DNA of 64,000 nucleotides from Macrosoma leucophasiata (lineage: Eukaryota; Arthropoda; Insecta; Lepidoptera; Hedylidae), in the NCBI GenBank assembly GCA_036365455.1, contig JAWQUS010000030.1, positions 16,140,001 to 16,204,000 on the forward strand, written 5' to 3'. Shown here one piece after another: positions 9,681 through 20,384 of this stretch; position 1 is the first letter of the stretch; the number at the start of each line of letters is the position of its first letter. The position numbers and the translations under genes are program-made. The notes beneath the pieces were generated by a model. The model was not told the origin of the DNA and ran no database searches. It worked only from the letters and a program-made list of their open reading frames with translations.

Positions 9681-10217
9681 CTTGAAGTAAAGAACATTTA
9701 CAGTACAATACATAAAGAAAACGCTATCGGTTGGTCTACTAGGCGTCACTGTTTTGTCTATGCTTGGCGTAAAGATACAAACTCGCAACTTTATGCTTCA
9801 GAAAGTTAGCTTTTAATTGAATTTGTGTCTTTTTTAACTTGGAATAACTAGATGTGACTTTAAATTATACGTTTTGCATATTAGGCTTTAAGAGAAAAAT
9901 AAAAGTAAAATTTCTATGTTTGTAATTTACCAAGTGGATTGATTGAATCTATCAGTAACTGTTGGCAGTTTTAAATATAACAATATTGCCTGATAAATTA
10001 TGAAATTCTTGAATTTGTCACAGTTGTGTGCATACCACAAGTATCGAGTGCGGCCCCGGGGCCAAGAATGGAAACAATGAAAAATGACCGGCGGAAAATT
10101 GCGCGGATTCAAGTCGATCCGGCGCGCGATACAACTCCATCCCGCTTGAGGAAACTGAGCGGGGCCGGATTTGGTTCACACCAATTTAAATACAAAATAA
10201 CATAATATTTTCAATCA
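9681..10217. other. No gene recognised
   Basis: Mostly AT-rich, with a GC-rich patch at 10045-10165 (GGCGGAAAATTGCGCGGATT). That patch has no open frame or splice context that would make an exon. Confidence 0.4.
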
Positions 10218-10368
10218 CAACCTCACACTATATATAAACCAGTGGGTGCCGTTGTACACAAACACTCAGTCTAAAGGCCATGCCATGTTTGTCCCAGAGC
10301 TGGGATCGAACCGGCCTTGAAATTAACAAGCGGTCCTCACACACCGCTGGATCAAATGGTTCGTTAAA
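10218..10368 (-). mobile_element. SINE-C, diverged copy
   Basis: It is collinear in reverse with SINE-C: ATATAAACCAGTGGGTGCCG, GTTTGTCCCAGAGCTGGGAT, ACACCGCTGGATCAAATGG. The GAGCTGGGATCGAACCGG part is the mutated B-box. Confidence 0.65.
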
Positions 10369-10622
10369 CTAAAATCCCACTAATATACTCATAATATCCA
10401 TGATTTCTTTTAACGTATTCCACGAATATATAAACAGGAAATGTATTCATGTATTCAATCACCCACGGTTCGCCAGTTATATTTTGAGACCTTTTGAAGC
10501 CACAGGGAATCGTCACTCATGCTACTGAGGCAGTTAAGTGCATGTTGCATGACATTTTGCTAAAATTAATTAGCCAAGCCGTTTTGGCTATTCTTATTCG
10601 TAGAACCCTTATATTTTTATCA

Positions 10623-10911
10623 CCTGGTGGTAGAGCTCCAGTGACGGAGCTCGCGGGCGTAGGCACCACCGCATTACCTGATTTACTTGCCGCTAAATGG
10701 TAGTGTTCAGCACTATCGTGTTCCGGTCAGGTGGTAATGTACGGCCCTGTAATTTCCGGCACAGAGGCATAACACCTTAGGCCTCCAGGAGTGGTAACGC
10801 ATTTGCATGTTGACCTTGGTCTTTGTGTGGGTGTCTATAGGCTGCAGTCATCACTTAACATCAATGTGAACTGCATGCTTGTTTGCCACTTCAATTACAT
10901 AAAAAAAAAAA
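10623..10911 (+). mobile_element. SINE-A, full-length copy
   Basis: It runs from CTGGTGGTAGAGCTCCAGTG to a poly(A) tail, with all blocks present. Confidence 0.85.
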
Positions 10912-10974
10912 CCTTAAGTTTTGAAAAACAACATAATATACCGCGTACAGCGTTTCTCTGCAAAAACTTACTTT

Positions 10975-11187
10975 ACTGGAGGTAGAGTTCCAGTTCAGGA
11001 GCTCGAGGGCGTAGTCACCACCGGCACCGCACTGCCTAATCTATCTGCGGCCAAATAGTGGTGTTCAGCACTATCGTGTTCCGGTTAGATGGTAATGTGT
11101 GGCCCTGTAATAACTATCACAGAGACATAATAAATTAGGTTCCAGGGGTGGTAACGCATCTGCGATTTGACATCTATTTTTTTTTTG
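10975..11187 (+). mobile_element. SINE-A, older copy without 3' third
   Basis: ACTGGAGGTAGAGTTCCAGT, then GTGTTCCGGTTAGATGGTAA, then AATAACTATCACAGAGACAT. This subfamily (AACTATCACAGAGACATAA instead of TTCCGGCACAGAGGCATAA) recurs at 28291, 29780, 26150 and 43952. Confidence 0.7.
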
Positions 11188-12179
11188 TTGTAAAAACTTA
11201 TCTGGTGGAGACCCTCAGGGAAAGAGAGCTCACCTGAAAGCTATTAGTAGGCAAGGGACAAGGCGCGTGATCCAAAGTACCGATGCGGATGAACGATACC
11301 ACCACAGAACAAGAACCAGATAAATTACTGTATTCACTTACCGATCGTTAACCTACTTGTCAAGCTTGGCGATTATGGTATATTCTCCTTTCATGACACA
11401 CGACGCTGTTGTGAGCATCTTTGAAAAGCTTTTGTCCAGTTGTAAACAATTTTTGAAAGTGATAATGATGATTCACTTACCATAAATGCGATGTGTTATT
11501 ACCTATCCCGGCGATAGTAGGGAATGATAGAGGCCGAAACTTCTTTATGCCTGTGCTCTTAATATATTTTTCACCTTGTGATGTTTTTTAATGTGTCAAG
11601 ATCACCTTTAACCTTGTATTTTTTTAAAAACTTCAGTCAAGATTCATAATAGCTTTTCTTCAATTCAACTTTTATCAACATCATATTCCTCCAACAGAAC
11701 TTAAGTATGGTATAATGCGAAGAAAATACGGTATCTAACATTTCGCCAGATCGCCCGCGGCGGCCCTGCCTCGTCGCGCACTCTATTTTCCTATTTGTGC
11801 GGCAGATTGGCTCTGATTGTATTGTTTGCGGCAGGGCGGGGCGAATTGATACCCCCCGTGCCCCTACCCACCCCCCACTCGGCGATGCACTCGCGCGGAA
11901 AAATGTTGTCTACGCGAAATATGTTTGAGATAAATATTTGTGAACAGAATGGATGTTTAAATTTAAAGGCCTGGTCATGTTAATTTTTTTATTTATTTAT
12001 TTTTATTTATTCATTTGTTTCAGACATTACATCCATAATTTGTTATGGTCTCTTCGTTTTTCTTTTGCAATTTTGAATAGTTGCAATTGTTATTATATCA
12101 CACTTAAGACTTGTAATGATTATTTAGTCGGGAATCGAAAGTCATGTCGAAAATAGTCTCAAATTTTTTGACATGATTG
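11188..12179. other. No gene recognised; GC-rich patch
   Basis: The segment 11745-11905 is GC- and CpG-rich (TCGCCCGCGGCGGCCCTGCC, CACTCGCGCGG), unlike its surroundings. No start codon, exon or repeat could be tied to it. The remainder is AT-rich. Confidence 0.35.
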
Positions 12180-12520
12180 TGGCAAATAAGCATGTAATTC
12201 ATATGGATGGAAAGTGTGTACTACTGTATAGTCTGTATACTGTATAACACTGGTGGTAGAGCTCCAGTGACGGAGCTCGCGTATCATTGCCTAAGATACT
12301 TGCCGCTAAATGGTAGTGTTCAGCACTATCGTGTTGCGGTCAAGTGGTAATGTCCTGTAATTTTTGGCAAAGAGATATTACACAGACATTGACTTTGGTC
12401 TTTGTGTGGGTGTCTATAGGCTGCAGTCATCACTTAACATCGATGTGAACTGCATGCTTGTTTCCACTTCCATTACATATATATCGGTAATGCGGTGGTG
12501 TCTACGCCCTCGAGCTCACA
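12180..12520 (+). mobile_element. SINE-A copy between reverse SINE-A fragments
   Basis: A plus-strand SINE-A with internal gaps (12249-12480) lies between a minus-strand 3' end fragment (12180-12215) and a minus-strand head fragment (12485-12520). The simplest reading is insertion of one SINE-A into an older inverted one. Confidence 0.65.
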
Positions 12521-12609
12521 CTAAAGGACTAGTTAAATTGAAATTAATACTTAGAAATTGACGAATTATTTCAAACTTTCCATTTTATAGGGTACCGAAA
12601 TCAGCACTC

Positions 12610-12755
12610 TAATGGCCGAATAATCAAACGTCACTCAATTTTAAGCAACGCTCAAATGTGCGCTATCTCTATCGTTTGAACGTGTTTTATAAAGACGGAA
12701 GACTTTTAACTTAAGTCCCACTTAGATTTAAGTGACGTTTGAGTGTTTGACCGTA
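12610..12755. mobile_element. MITE with TAATGGCCGAAT termini
   Basis: The left end TAATGGCCGAATAATCAAAC mirrors the right end AAGTGACGTTTGAGTGTTTG-ACCGTA. A second copy lies at 54831-54977 and a partial one at 27370-27455. Confidence 0.7.
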
Positions 12756-13094
12756 AGTCTATCACCCCAAAACCTGCATCATAAAAGATACGATGCCATC
12801 GTTATCCAAACTTTATTAACGCGAAGATCAACTTGGTGATTGACAATATAGCCAATACCGGTGTCGATGCGGTATCGTTACCGCAAGGGTGTCGACGATA
12901 ACTTTTATGAGTGCGAAATTGTGTTTATGGTGGTATGTGTCGCGATTTACCGCGGCGTCGCCCGCTCTCGTAATCGGAAATATTGCGGTGGAACGAAGTT
13001 ATGATGCGTCGCAATGTATGAGCGATAGCGTTTTTTGAAAAGCAGAATTTTATAGTATAATATTTTGCTGCAGCTAAATTTCGTTGAAATAGGT
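12756..13094. other. No gene recognised
   Basis: Mixed composition, with no supported exon, repeat end or RNA fold. Confidence 0.35.
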
Positions 13095-13237
13095 GTTTTT
13101 TTATGTAACTAAAGTGGCAAAAACAAGCAAGCAATTCACATGGATGTTAAGTGATGACTGCAATCTATAGAAATCTACACAAAAACTAGTGGTCAAAATG
13201 CAAATGCGTTATCACCTCTGAGACTTAAGTTATGAAA
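13095..13237 (-). mobile_element. SINE-A, 3' half only
   Basis: The poly(T)/ATGTAACTAAAGTGGCA start (A-tail side), the GATGTTAAGTGATGACTGCA block and the CAAATGCGTTATCACCTCTG block are present. The 5' half is missing. Confidence 0.7.
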
Positions 13238-13863
13238 ATGCTTAATAAATTAACGTTTAGCCGTCGTATCATGTTTTTGATTTATTTCGAATCCAAATCA
13301 CACATTCTGTGTTTGGTCAGCAACTGGTGAGGAATTTTCTAGAAATGATAAATAAAATGTAGGTATATTTAGTTTATAACGTACTTAAGTTTTTCACTTT
13401 AATTAAATGTGATAGTAGAAAGCTGCAGCATTTCTGTAATTTAATTTTTTAGAGCTGTCTCAAGAAAAGCTCCCTGAACTCTGTTTGAGTTGAATAGCAA
13501 TTTTCAGTTACGATTATATTTTTTCCCTAAGTGATAGCTAAAGTATACTCTTTATAAATAAATAATAATAAATAAATCTTTATTCGGTAGATCAAATATT
13601 TTAACAATAAAGTTCTGGCAAGGGACTCCTTTGAAGTGTACAATAACTGTGTTAGGAATAAACACTATTAATACAATTAGCCATATTTGATAACGTCTTT
13701 CATACACCAAACGCTTTTTACTTATAATTTGCAGCGCAGTCTTCATCCATCCACCGCCAATGTTATTGGTCGATCCAGTATCACTCGACGTGGTAACAAA
13801 CTAATAATTGCCTGCTATTGCCCTCTGCTCGCTATCACCTGACAATTTGATCATCGGTGTATA
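13238..13863. other. No gene; possible LINE 3' tail near 13555-13745
   Basis: AATAAATAATAATAAATAAA followed by TCTTTATTCGGTAGATCAAA looks like the A-rich 3' end of a reverse-oriented non-LTR element. No coding remnant was found with it. Confidence 0.3.
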
Positions 13864-14096
13864 GGTCGCGCCACGTAAAAAGAACGCTGGAAGAAAGTAG
13901 AAGGGATGTGTTCGCGCATCGGTACACTCGCGCACGAAAGTACTAGCCCTATTGGTTTATTTTTGATCTAGCTTTCGCTTGCGGTTTCGTGTATTGGTAG
14001 GCAGATTGAAAACGCCGCACCTCATACCACCAAATAGATCGATAAATCGTCTACTGCGCAGCTTGACCGCCAGCGTTCTTTTTACCTGGCGCGACC
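13864..14096. mobile_element. TIR element (MITE), TATA flanks
   Basis: The ends GGTCGCGCCACGTAAAAAGA and TCTTTTTACCTGGCGCGACC are inverted repeats of about 27 bp with one or two mismatches, bordered by TATA on both sides (13860-13863, 14097-14100). It is 233 bp long with no coding capacity. Confidence 0.8.
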
Positions 14097-14271
14097 TATA
14101 CTAGTACGTCAAGTTCTTAAGAGGTAATTCCACCAGTGTGTTGAACTGTGCGACACTGTGATGCATAGTGTGCGACACAAATGTTCATTTTGGCCGACTC
14201 ACCAAAGCAAACAAAAGCAATTTGTATGCACACACTCGAAAGAATATTCTGATTAATAAACAACCAGTTTT

Positions 14272-14556
14272 ACTGGTGGTAGAGCTCTGGTGACGGAGCT
14301 CGCGGGCGAAGGCACCACCGCATTACCTAATATACTTGCCGTTAAATGGAAGTGTTCAGCGCTATCGTGTTCCGGTCAGGTGGTAATGTATGGATCTGTA
14401 ATTTCCAGCACAGAGGCATAACACCTTAGGCCTCAGGAGTGGAAACGCATCTGCATTTTCACCTTGGCCTTTGTGTAAGTGTCTATAGGCTGCAGTCATC
14501 ACTTAACATCAATGTGAACTGCATGCTTGTTTGCCACTTCCATTACATAAAAAAAA
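14272..14556 (+). mobile_element. SINE-A, full-length copy
   Basis: From ACTGGTGGTAGAGCTCTGGT to the CCACTTCCATTACATAAAAA tail. Confidence 0.85.
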
Positions 14557-14689
14557 GTTTGCTGCTCTGTGCTGCACAGCCTTACCGGTGGAAACAATGG
14601 CTAATCGCGATACCAACTACTAATCTGGTATTCCAGCTTAGTACGTGCACTGCTAAAGTTTCGAACAAAGCTTTCGTAAAAAAATGTGC

Positions 14690-14830
14690 TGCACAGTGCG
14701 GTTCTTTCGCGGGATCACCTTCAGCTGAAAGATGTCCATTGCTGGACCAAAGCCGCTCCATACGGGGGATATGCCATAATCGCCACGCTTGGCATGAAGA
14801 TTAATAATATAATAATAATAATAATAATGT
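14690..14830 (-). mobile_element. LINE 3'-end fragment with AAT repeats
   Basis: GATGTCCATTGCTGGACCAA, then GGGGGATATGCCATAATCGC, then (AAT)n. The TGCTGGAC block recurs at 33940. It is the kind of tail often found at the ends of lepidopteran LINEs. Low resolution. Confidence 0.35.
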
Positions 14831-15221
14831 ATTTATTTGCTTATTACAGTTTACAATTATACAGTAAACACAGTTGTACATAAGATAGCGTTAATGCATA
14901 TTTCGTCAATTTCATGTGTGTCGCAACTAGAACTTTTGCTAAGTTATGGAATAACTTGTATTAAAAGCGCTAGTCCCAACCCTTGATACAAGACACATAT
15001 TGTTGCAATTATACAGACATACAATGGCGAGCGTAGACTGCGGCGATCTATGGTTTGTAAACAAAGAAAAATATGTATAAAAATAAAAATCCAGAACAAA
15101 TTAATCAAAATTAAGTACTTTCTTGAGTACCTTTTGAAAACAAAAAAAGAGTAGGTACCTAATTATACAAAGAAAAATGAATAACTAAAAATAAATAGGG
15201 CTTAGCTAAATTTGAGTGAAA

Positions 15222-15257
15222 CAATGCGTGCGTGTGCGTGTGTGTATGTGTATGTGT

Positions 15258-15296
<39 letters not shown>

Positions 15297-15324
15297 GGTG
15301 TATGTGTGTGTGTGTGTGTGTGTA
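15222..15324. repeat. (TG)n microsatellite
   Basis: A long, mostly uninterrupted TG dinucleotide tract. The 61-codon open frame over it is an artefact of the repeat. Confidence 0.95.
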
Positions 15325-15397
15325 ACTGTTTGTGTGGTTTGACTGTTAACTTTTTGCCTTTTTGCGACTGTATGTGCGTTTATGGTGAAGTGGATAG

Positions 15398-15790
15398 TTA
15401 AGATATTAGTTGTTCTGTATTTAGGTAATTCAATTTTAGGAGCCAGTTTGTGACGGTTTTTTTGAGAGGATTGGGAGTTAAGGAGTAAATATTAAGGTGT
15501 TTTTTTATTATATAAGTGTGGCCCTTGATAGCAGATAAATCTTTTGGCAAATGAATTATTAACTTTGCATGGATAACAAGCTTTGTCTTTGCGGCGTTTA
15601 TTGAGTTCTACGTATGGGGTATAGTGATGTTGTAAAAGGATAGTATTTAAAATGAATAGTTGCCTGACCGAAAGTACTTCACAGCTCTTATATAATTCTT
15701 CAGTCGGAGTGCGGATAGGACGTCTAGTAGCGACTTTCAATACTGCTCTTTGTGCCCTCTCTAGTTTTAAGAGTAGATAGAGATTGGCAG
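15398..15790 (-). pseudogene. LINE ORF2 C-terminal fragment, frameshifted
   Basis: On the minus strand the translation starts LLKLERAQRAVLKVATRRP, continues through LYKSCEVLSVRQLFIL and NKRRKDKACYPCKVNNSFA, and, after a frameshift near 15497 (a run of seven A), ends TVTNWLLKLNYLNTEQLIS with a stop at 15398-15400. I recognise this as the C-terminal region of a non-LTR retrotransposon polymerase protein, downstream of the reverse transcriptase. The AAT-rich sequence at 14800-14830 and the TG tract may belong to its 3' tail. The reverse transcriptase and endonuclease parts are absent, so it is a 5'-truncated, dead copy. The clade was not determined. Confidence 0.75.
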
Positions 15791-16124
15791 AATTTTACTA
15801 AAGATAATGTTTATTTATCATCTTTCAAATATTTGGGATTGAGATGATTGTTGTAAAATAGATTTGTTTACGAATACAAGTAACAGTGAAATGGATTGTT
15901 AGAGATTTATAAATATAGTTTAATTGGTTTGATAATTATCAATTTCACACAAAATTCGAATAATTATGGACTCCAGCCTTCACACTGATCAGAAACATAA
16001 CTTTTGGAAAATGTTTCTATAAAGTAAGTCTCAGTTCAGTCGTGATTTAATTCATTTGAACAGCCACTTGTTTAGCAGTGTAATTTTTTATTCTTTCAAT
16101 TTACTTTTTTTTTCGTTTATATTA

Positions 16125-16265
16125 CCTAGGTGGCAAACAAGTTTGCAATTAGTATGGATGTTAAGTGATGACTGCAGCCTCAACTACACAAAACCAAATA
16201 TAAAAATGCAGATGTGCGGCCACCCCTGAGGTCTTAGTTATTATATCGCTGTGATAGTTATAATT
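16125..16265 (-). mobile_element. SINE-A, 3' half fragment
   Basis: GGTGGCAAACAAGTTTGCAA, GATGTTAAGTGATGACTGCA and a TGATAGTTATA end. The 5' half is missing. Confidence 0.65.
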
Positions 16266-16269
16266 TGTT

Positions 16270-16410
16270 ATACAAATAGTTTTTTTTTTGTTTTATATTA
16301 TTTCGCATTAACACATGCTTGTGAAATATATTTTATTTCAAGAAAAATGGAAAGAAAAATTTGTCTCGCCTGAAGTCAAATTTTTCTTTCCATTTTTCTT
16401 TAAATAAAAT
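16270..16410 (+). mobile_element. Family D foldback, core nearly deleted
   Basis: A left arm (TATTATTTCGCATTAACACA ... AAGAAAAATGGAAAGAAAAA) and a right arm (TTTTTCTTTCCATTTTTCTT) flank only the end of the tRNA-like core (GTCTCGCCTGAAGTC). This is the CATTTTTC subfamily, as at 43672. Confidence 0.6.
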
Positions 16411-16439
16411 AGTTTTTTTTTTTCATAAATTATATTAAT

Positions 16440-16555
16440 TCAGTGCTACGAAAATGCTACGTTTTGTAGCATAGCGTAGAGATTCGGGAGCGTAGACCCT
16501 AGTGCCTACGTGAGCGTAGTCTTGCGCCTACGGTCCCTACGAAACGAAAAATACA
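16440..16555. repeat. Dense cluster of CTACG/CGTAG motifs
   Basis: About ten CTACG or CGTAG words in roughly 110 bp in both orientations (for example GCTACGAAAATGCTACGTTT). A smaller cluster lies at 22998-23052. Confidence 0.6.
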
Positions 16556-16829
16556 ATGTGGCAAATAAATATGGTTCTCTTATCACTGGATTATAAAAAA
16601 TCAGATAAAATTTTAGTTTTCTCTATGGCTATCTATAAAAATATGCCTTATGACTGAGAGATTTTCTATACCGCAGATCTCTTATTAAATTGCCTGGAAT
16701 CTGTAGGTGAGAACTGTTTTGGCTGTGACATATAGTCAGACAGACAGACGTACGATTGATCTTATATGTAAGAGTTCCCTTTCCCTGTTGAGGTACGGAA
16801 TCCTAAAAAAAGTATCGTTACCTTACCGC

Positions 16830-19180
16830 ACAAGTTTCAACACACAGTTACTCTCAGTAACACCGTCGCCGCAATGCGTTAACAACGCCATTGCGCGACT
16901 ACTGCGATGCTGATGCGTATAATTGCACCAGTCTCTGGCGTTGTGCATGTAACGTATCTAACTACAAAATGTCATTGCCTAGAATCAAATCGTTGTGTCA
17001 TCATTTTCGCATCATTACAGTCGGACAAAATTTTAAAACAAATACCACGTGTCTCGAGTGACTTGGGCGGTAACAACGTCACCACAACGCGCTAATGACG
17101 TCATCGACCGACAACTGCGATGCTGATGCGTATAATTGCACCAGTCTCTGGCGTTGTGCATGTAACGTATCTTAACTACAAAATGTCATTGCCTAGAATC
17201 AAATCGTTGTGTCATCATTTTCGCATCATTACAGTCGGACAAAATTTTAAAACAAATACCACGTGTCTCGAGTGACTTGGGCGGTAACAACGTCACCACA
17301 ACGCGCTAATGACGTCATCGACCGACAACTGCGATGCTGATGCGTATAATTGCACCAGTCTCTAGCGTCATGACACTCAGTCTATCCCTCAGACGGACCT
17401 TTCAAATTGTTACCATTCAGATTGGTAAGGTATAATTAGAAAGAGGACTCAAATATGTTTTGTATGTTTTGGATTAGACGGCAATATAATGTTATGGTCA
17501 TTATTTATATATTTTGAAATTTGTTTATTTTTTTTTATTTTGAAGTTACGTTGAAATTTGCGACTAACCCCCGTATTCATAAACGTACATTGGATACGTT
17601 TTAGCTGTAGAATCCTTTGTCTTTGTTCAGTTGTATTGTCAAATGTGCAGGATAGAAAGAGACAAAGGAGAGATTAGAAATACTTTAGCTAAAATACGTT
17701 TATGAATAAGGGGGTAAATGTTCAAATATTTTTCCAATATATTTCGACATAAAAGATGTTCGACATAAAAATTAAATCGTTTTAATGTCCTTTATCCTCT
17801 AAATATTTAATTTCGCTAAAACTAACAACATTAAATAAAAACTTAGTATCTATTACTTATTTTATTATTATTAACTTAGTATATATATATTTCATTTGAA
17901 TAAAATTTTAAAAATAAACACCATTATCTTGCCGCACACGTCTCGAGTGACTCTTACGCGGCAACAACGTCGCCACAACGCGCTAACGACGTCATCGAGC
18001 GACAACTGCGATGCTGTTGCGTATAATTGCACCAGCCTCTGGCGTCACGACACTAAGACGTTCCTTGAGACATGCTTTTTAATTGTCTCCCTGCAACTTG
18101 GTAACGTATAATTAGAAGGAGGACTCATTAGCCGATGAAAAAAACGGAGGAAGTTCTCAAGTCGACACGTTTTTTATTTTTTAAGTTTCTTTTGGTTTAG
18201 ACTGCAATATACTGTTATGATCATTATTTATATATTTTGAAATTGGCGACTAAATGTATTATTTCATGCAAATATTTTTCCAATATATTTCAACATAAAA
18301 GATGTTCGACATAAAAATTAAAATAGTTTTAATGTAATTTATCCTTTAGATATATATTTCGCTAAAACAAACAACATTGAATAAAAACTTAGTCATGTAT
18401 TTCATTTGAATAAAATTTTAAAAATAAACACCATTATCTTGCCGCACACGTCTCGAGTGACTCTTACGCGGCAACAACGTCGCCACAACGCGCTAACGAC
18501 GTCATCGAGCGACAACTGCGATGCTGTTGCGTATAATTGCACCAGCCTCTGGCGTCACGACACTAAGACGTTTCTCGAGACATGCTTTTTTAATTGTCTC
18601 CCTGCAACTTGGTAACGTATAATTAGAAGGAGGACTCATTAGCCGATGAAAAAAACGGAGGAAGTTCTCAAGTCGACACGTTTTTTATTTTTTAAGTTTC
18701 TTTTGGTTTAGACTGCAATATACTGTTATGATCATTATTTATATATTTTGAAATTGGCGACTAAATGTATTATTTCATGCAAATATTTTTCCAATATATT
18801 TCAACATAAAAGATGTTCGACATAAAAATTAAAATAGTTTTAATGTAATTTATCCTTTAGATATATATTTCGCTAAAACAAACAACATTGAATAAAAACT
18901 TAGTCATGTATTTCATTTGAATAAAATTTTAAAAATAAACACCATTATCTTGCCGCACACGTCTCGAGTGACTCTTACGCGGCAACAACGTCGCCACAAC
19001 GCGCTAACGACGTCATCGAGCGACAACTGCGATGCTGTTGCGTATAATTGCACCAGCCTCTGGCGTCACGACACTAAGACGTTTCTCGAGACATGCTTTT
19101 TTAATTGTCTCCCTGCAACTTGGTAACGTGTAATTAGAAAGAGCTTGTAGCGGTTGCAGTGTGTTTTGCGTTAGACTGCT
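16830..19180. repeat. Tandem satellite array with 510-bp and 213-bp units
   Basis: The marker GCGATGCTG recurs at 16904, 17117, 17331, 18008, 18518 and 19029, giving spacings of 213, 214, 677, 510 and 511 bp. The 677-bp interval contains a 150-bp insertion (the MITE plus its duplicated TAA), so it was originally about 527 bp. All units share a GC-richer core of about 125 bp (GTCTCGAGTGACT ... ACGTCATCGA ... GCGTATAATTGCACCAG). The spacer between cores differs between the short and long units. Open frames of about 70 codons repeated in the long units come from the periodicity and are not genes. Confidence 0.9.
17568..17714. mobile_element. MITE (PIF/Harbinger-like) inserted in a satellite unit
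   Basis: It is 147 bp, starts CCCCCGTATTCATAAACGTA and ends with the near-complement ACGTTTATGAATAAGGGGG, flanked by TAA on both sides (17565-17567, 17715-17717). The homologous positions in the next satellite units read GCGACTAAATG without the insert, so those are empty sites. A second complete copy lies at 29568-29714. Confidence 0.85.
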
Positions 19181-19219
19181 ATCATGATGTTAAATCATAT
19201 ACTTACATTTTAGAACCTA

Positions 19220-19468
19220 CTAGCTGACCCGGCAAACTTCGTATTGCCTCAGAATGAAACAATGTGTTAAAGGTTTGGATACGGACTATTTGTATGGGAA
19301 AATTAAATTGTGGTTTTTAATATTTCCCTTCAATTTCTTCATATTTTCTTACCTTTTAAACCTTCCCTAGACTTCCAAAAATCATTCAAAACCAAAATTA
19401 GCGAAATCGGTTTAGCCGTTCTCGAGTTTTGGCGAGACTAACGAACAACTGATTTATATAAATATAGA
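19220..19468 (-). mobile_element. Non-autonomous Helitron
   Basis: On the minus strand it runs from A|TCTATATTTATATAAATCAG to TTTGCCGGGTCAG-CTAG|T. The GACCCGGCAAACTTCGTATT end is a common insect Helitron terminus in my memory. No coding capacity. Confidence 0.65.
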
Positions 19469-19481
19469 TATATACATATTT

Positions 19482-19872
19482 GAATACCTCGTTGGTAGTG
19501 GTCGTAATCGCGATAGTGAAGCCTGAGGTCCCGGTTCCGGCTCGAGATTTCCCCAGGTCGGGGAAATCTATTACTGGGTTTTCTGTGAGGAAATTCCTAG
19601 TAATAGCCCGGAGTACCGGTAATACCGGTACCTCGGAGAGCACGTAAAGCCATCAGTCCTGCGCCCGATCTCTCTCCGGTCGTTTCGGATTGCCATTGTC
19701 CCATCGGACTATGAGAGTGAGGGAATAGAGAGTGTCAGGTACCCTCTCTATTCTCTCACTCTCACTGTTTGCGCATACACCTGTGCACTATAATACGAGT
19801 ATCTCTCGCGCAGTTGGCTAGTCTCCGTTGAGATTGGCCGCCGTGACCGAAATTCGATCTGGAAGACATTAT
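19482..19872 (+). mobile_element. Candidate SINE or LINE-tail repeat
   Basis: It begins CCTCGTTGGTAGTGGTCGTA, has a weak B-box-like GGTTCCGGCTCG, and continues into GATCTCTCTCCGGTCGTTTC and GATTGGCCGCCGTGACCGAA, a segment I have met in other lepidopteran repeats. An inner inverted repeat (GAGAGTGAGGGAATAGAGAG and complement) is present. The class is uncertain. Confidence 0.45.
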
Positions 19873-19956
19873 ACCTATATTTGACTAAATGTTCAATTAT
19901 TTACACTAATGGCTGTGAGTGTAAGCTTATTTTATTTATATATTTTATTGTTACAG

Positions 19957-20011
19957 GTACACAAAGATTTTTTCGGACGCATTGTACCTATAACGCAATC
20001 ACAAATAGCTG
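19957..20011 (+). CDS. CHTF18: CHTF18/Ctf18 penultimate coding exon
   Basis: This is a 55-nt exon bounded by TTTTATTGTTACAG at its left and the strong donor GTAAGT at its right. It encodes VHKDFFGRIVPI followed by six residues, plus one base of a split codon. The D-FFGR-V/I motif occurs just before the C-terminus of Ctf18 proteins. Ctf18 is the large subunit of the alternative RFC clamp loader (with Ctf8 and Dcc1), acting on PCNA at replication forks and in sister-chromatid cohesion. The split codon joins in frame to the exon at 26686. The preceding exon must end at a codon boundary but was not found, so the rest of the gene is upstream or in exons too short to recognise. Identification rests on this motif together with the last exon. 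Confidence 0.75.
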
Positions 20012-20031
20012 GTAAGTTTCAATTTTAATTG

Positions 20032-20321
20032 TTTTTTTTTTTCTATGTAATGGATGTGGCAAACAAGCATGCAGTTCACGTTGATGTTAAGTGATGACTG
20101 CAGCCTTTAAACACCCACACAAAGATCAAGATCAAAGTGCAGATGCGTTACCACTCCTGAGGCCTAAGGTGTTATGCCTCTGTGCCGGAAATTACAGGGC
20201 CGTACATTACCACCTGCCACGAACACGATGGTGCTGAACACCAACATTTAGCGGCAAGTATGTTAGGTAATGCGGTGGTGCCTACGCCCGCGAGCTCCGT
20301 CCTTGGAGCTCTACCACCAGT
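20032..20321 (-). mobile_element. SINE-A inside the CHTF18 intron, 20 bp after the donor
   Basis: A full-length copy antisense to the gene. Its poly(A) tail (poly(T) on this strand) starts about 20 bp after the 5' splice site. The head ends at 20321. Confidence 0.85.
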
Positions 20322-20384
20322 AAATGTTTATATAATATATGTATTATTATCTCTTAAATATAAATTATGTTACTGTATTAGTAA

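Noticed and set aside
11745..11905. CpG-rich patch as a possible gene start
   Set aside because: No exon, start codon context or transcript feature could be linked to it.
14439..14804. Frames reading GVYRLQSSLNINVNCMLVC here and at 1832, 10791, 12364 and 57248
   Set aside because: Translations of the SINE-A 3' half, not a protein family.
15216..15401. Cysteine/valine-rich 61-codon frame
   Set aside because: Translation of the TG microsatellite.
17896..19126. Three nearly identical 70-codon frames in tandem
   Set aside because: They recur only because the 510-bp satellite unit recurs. There is no coding signal beyond the repeat.
16830..19180. CRISPR-like array
   Set aside because: The repeat units are hundreds of bases long and contiguous, and the organism is eukaryotic.
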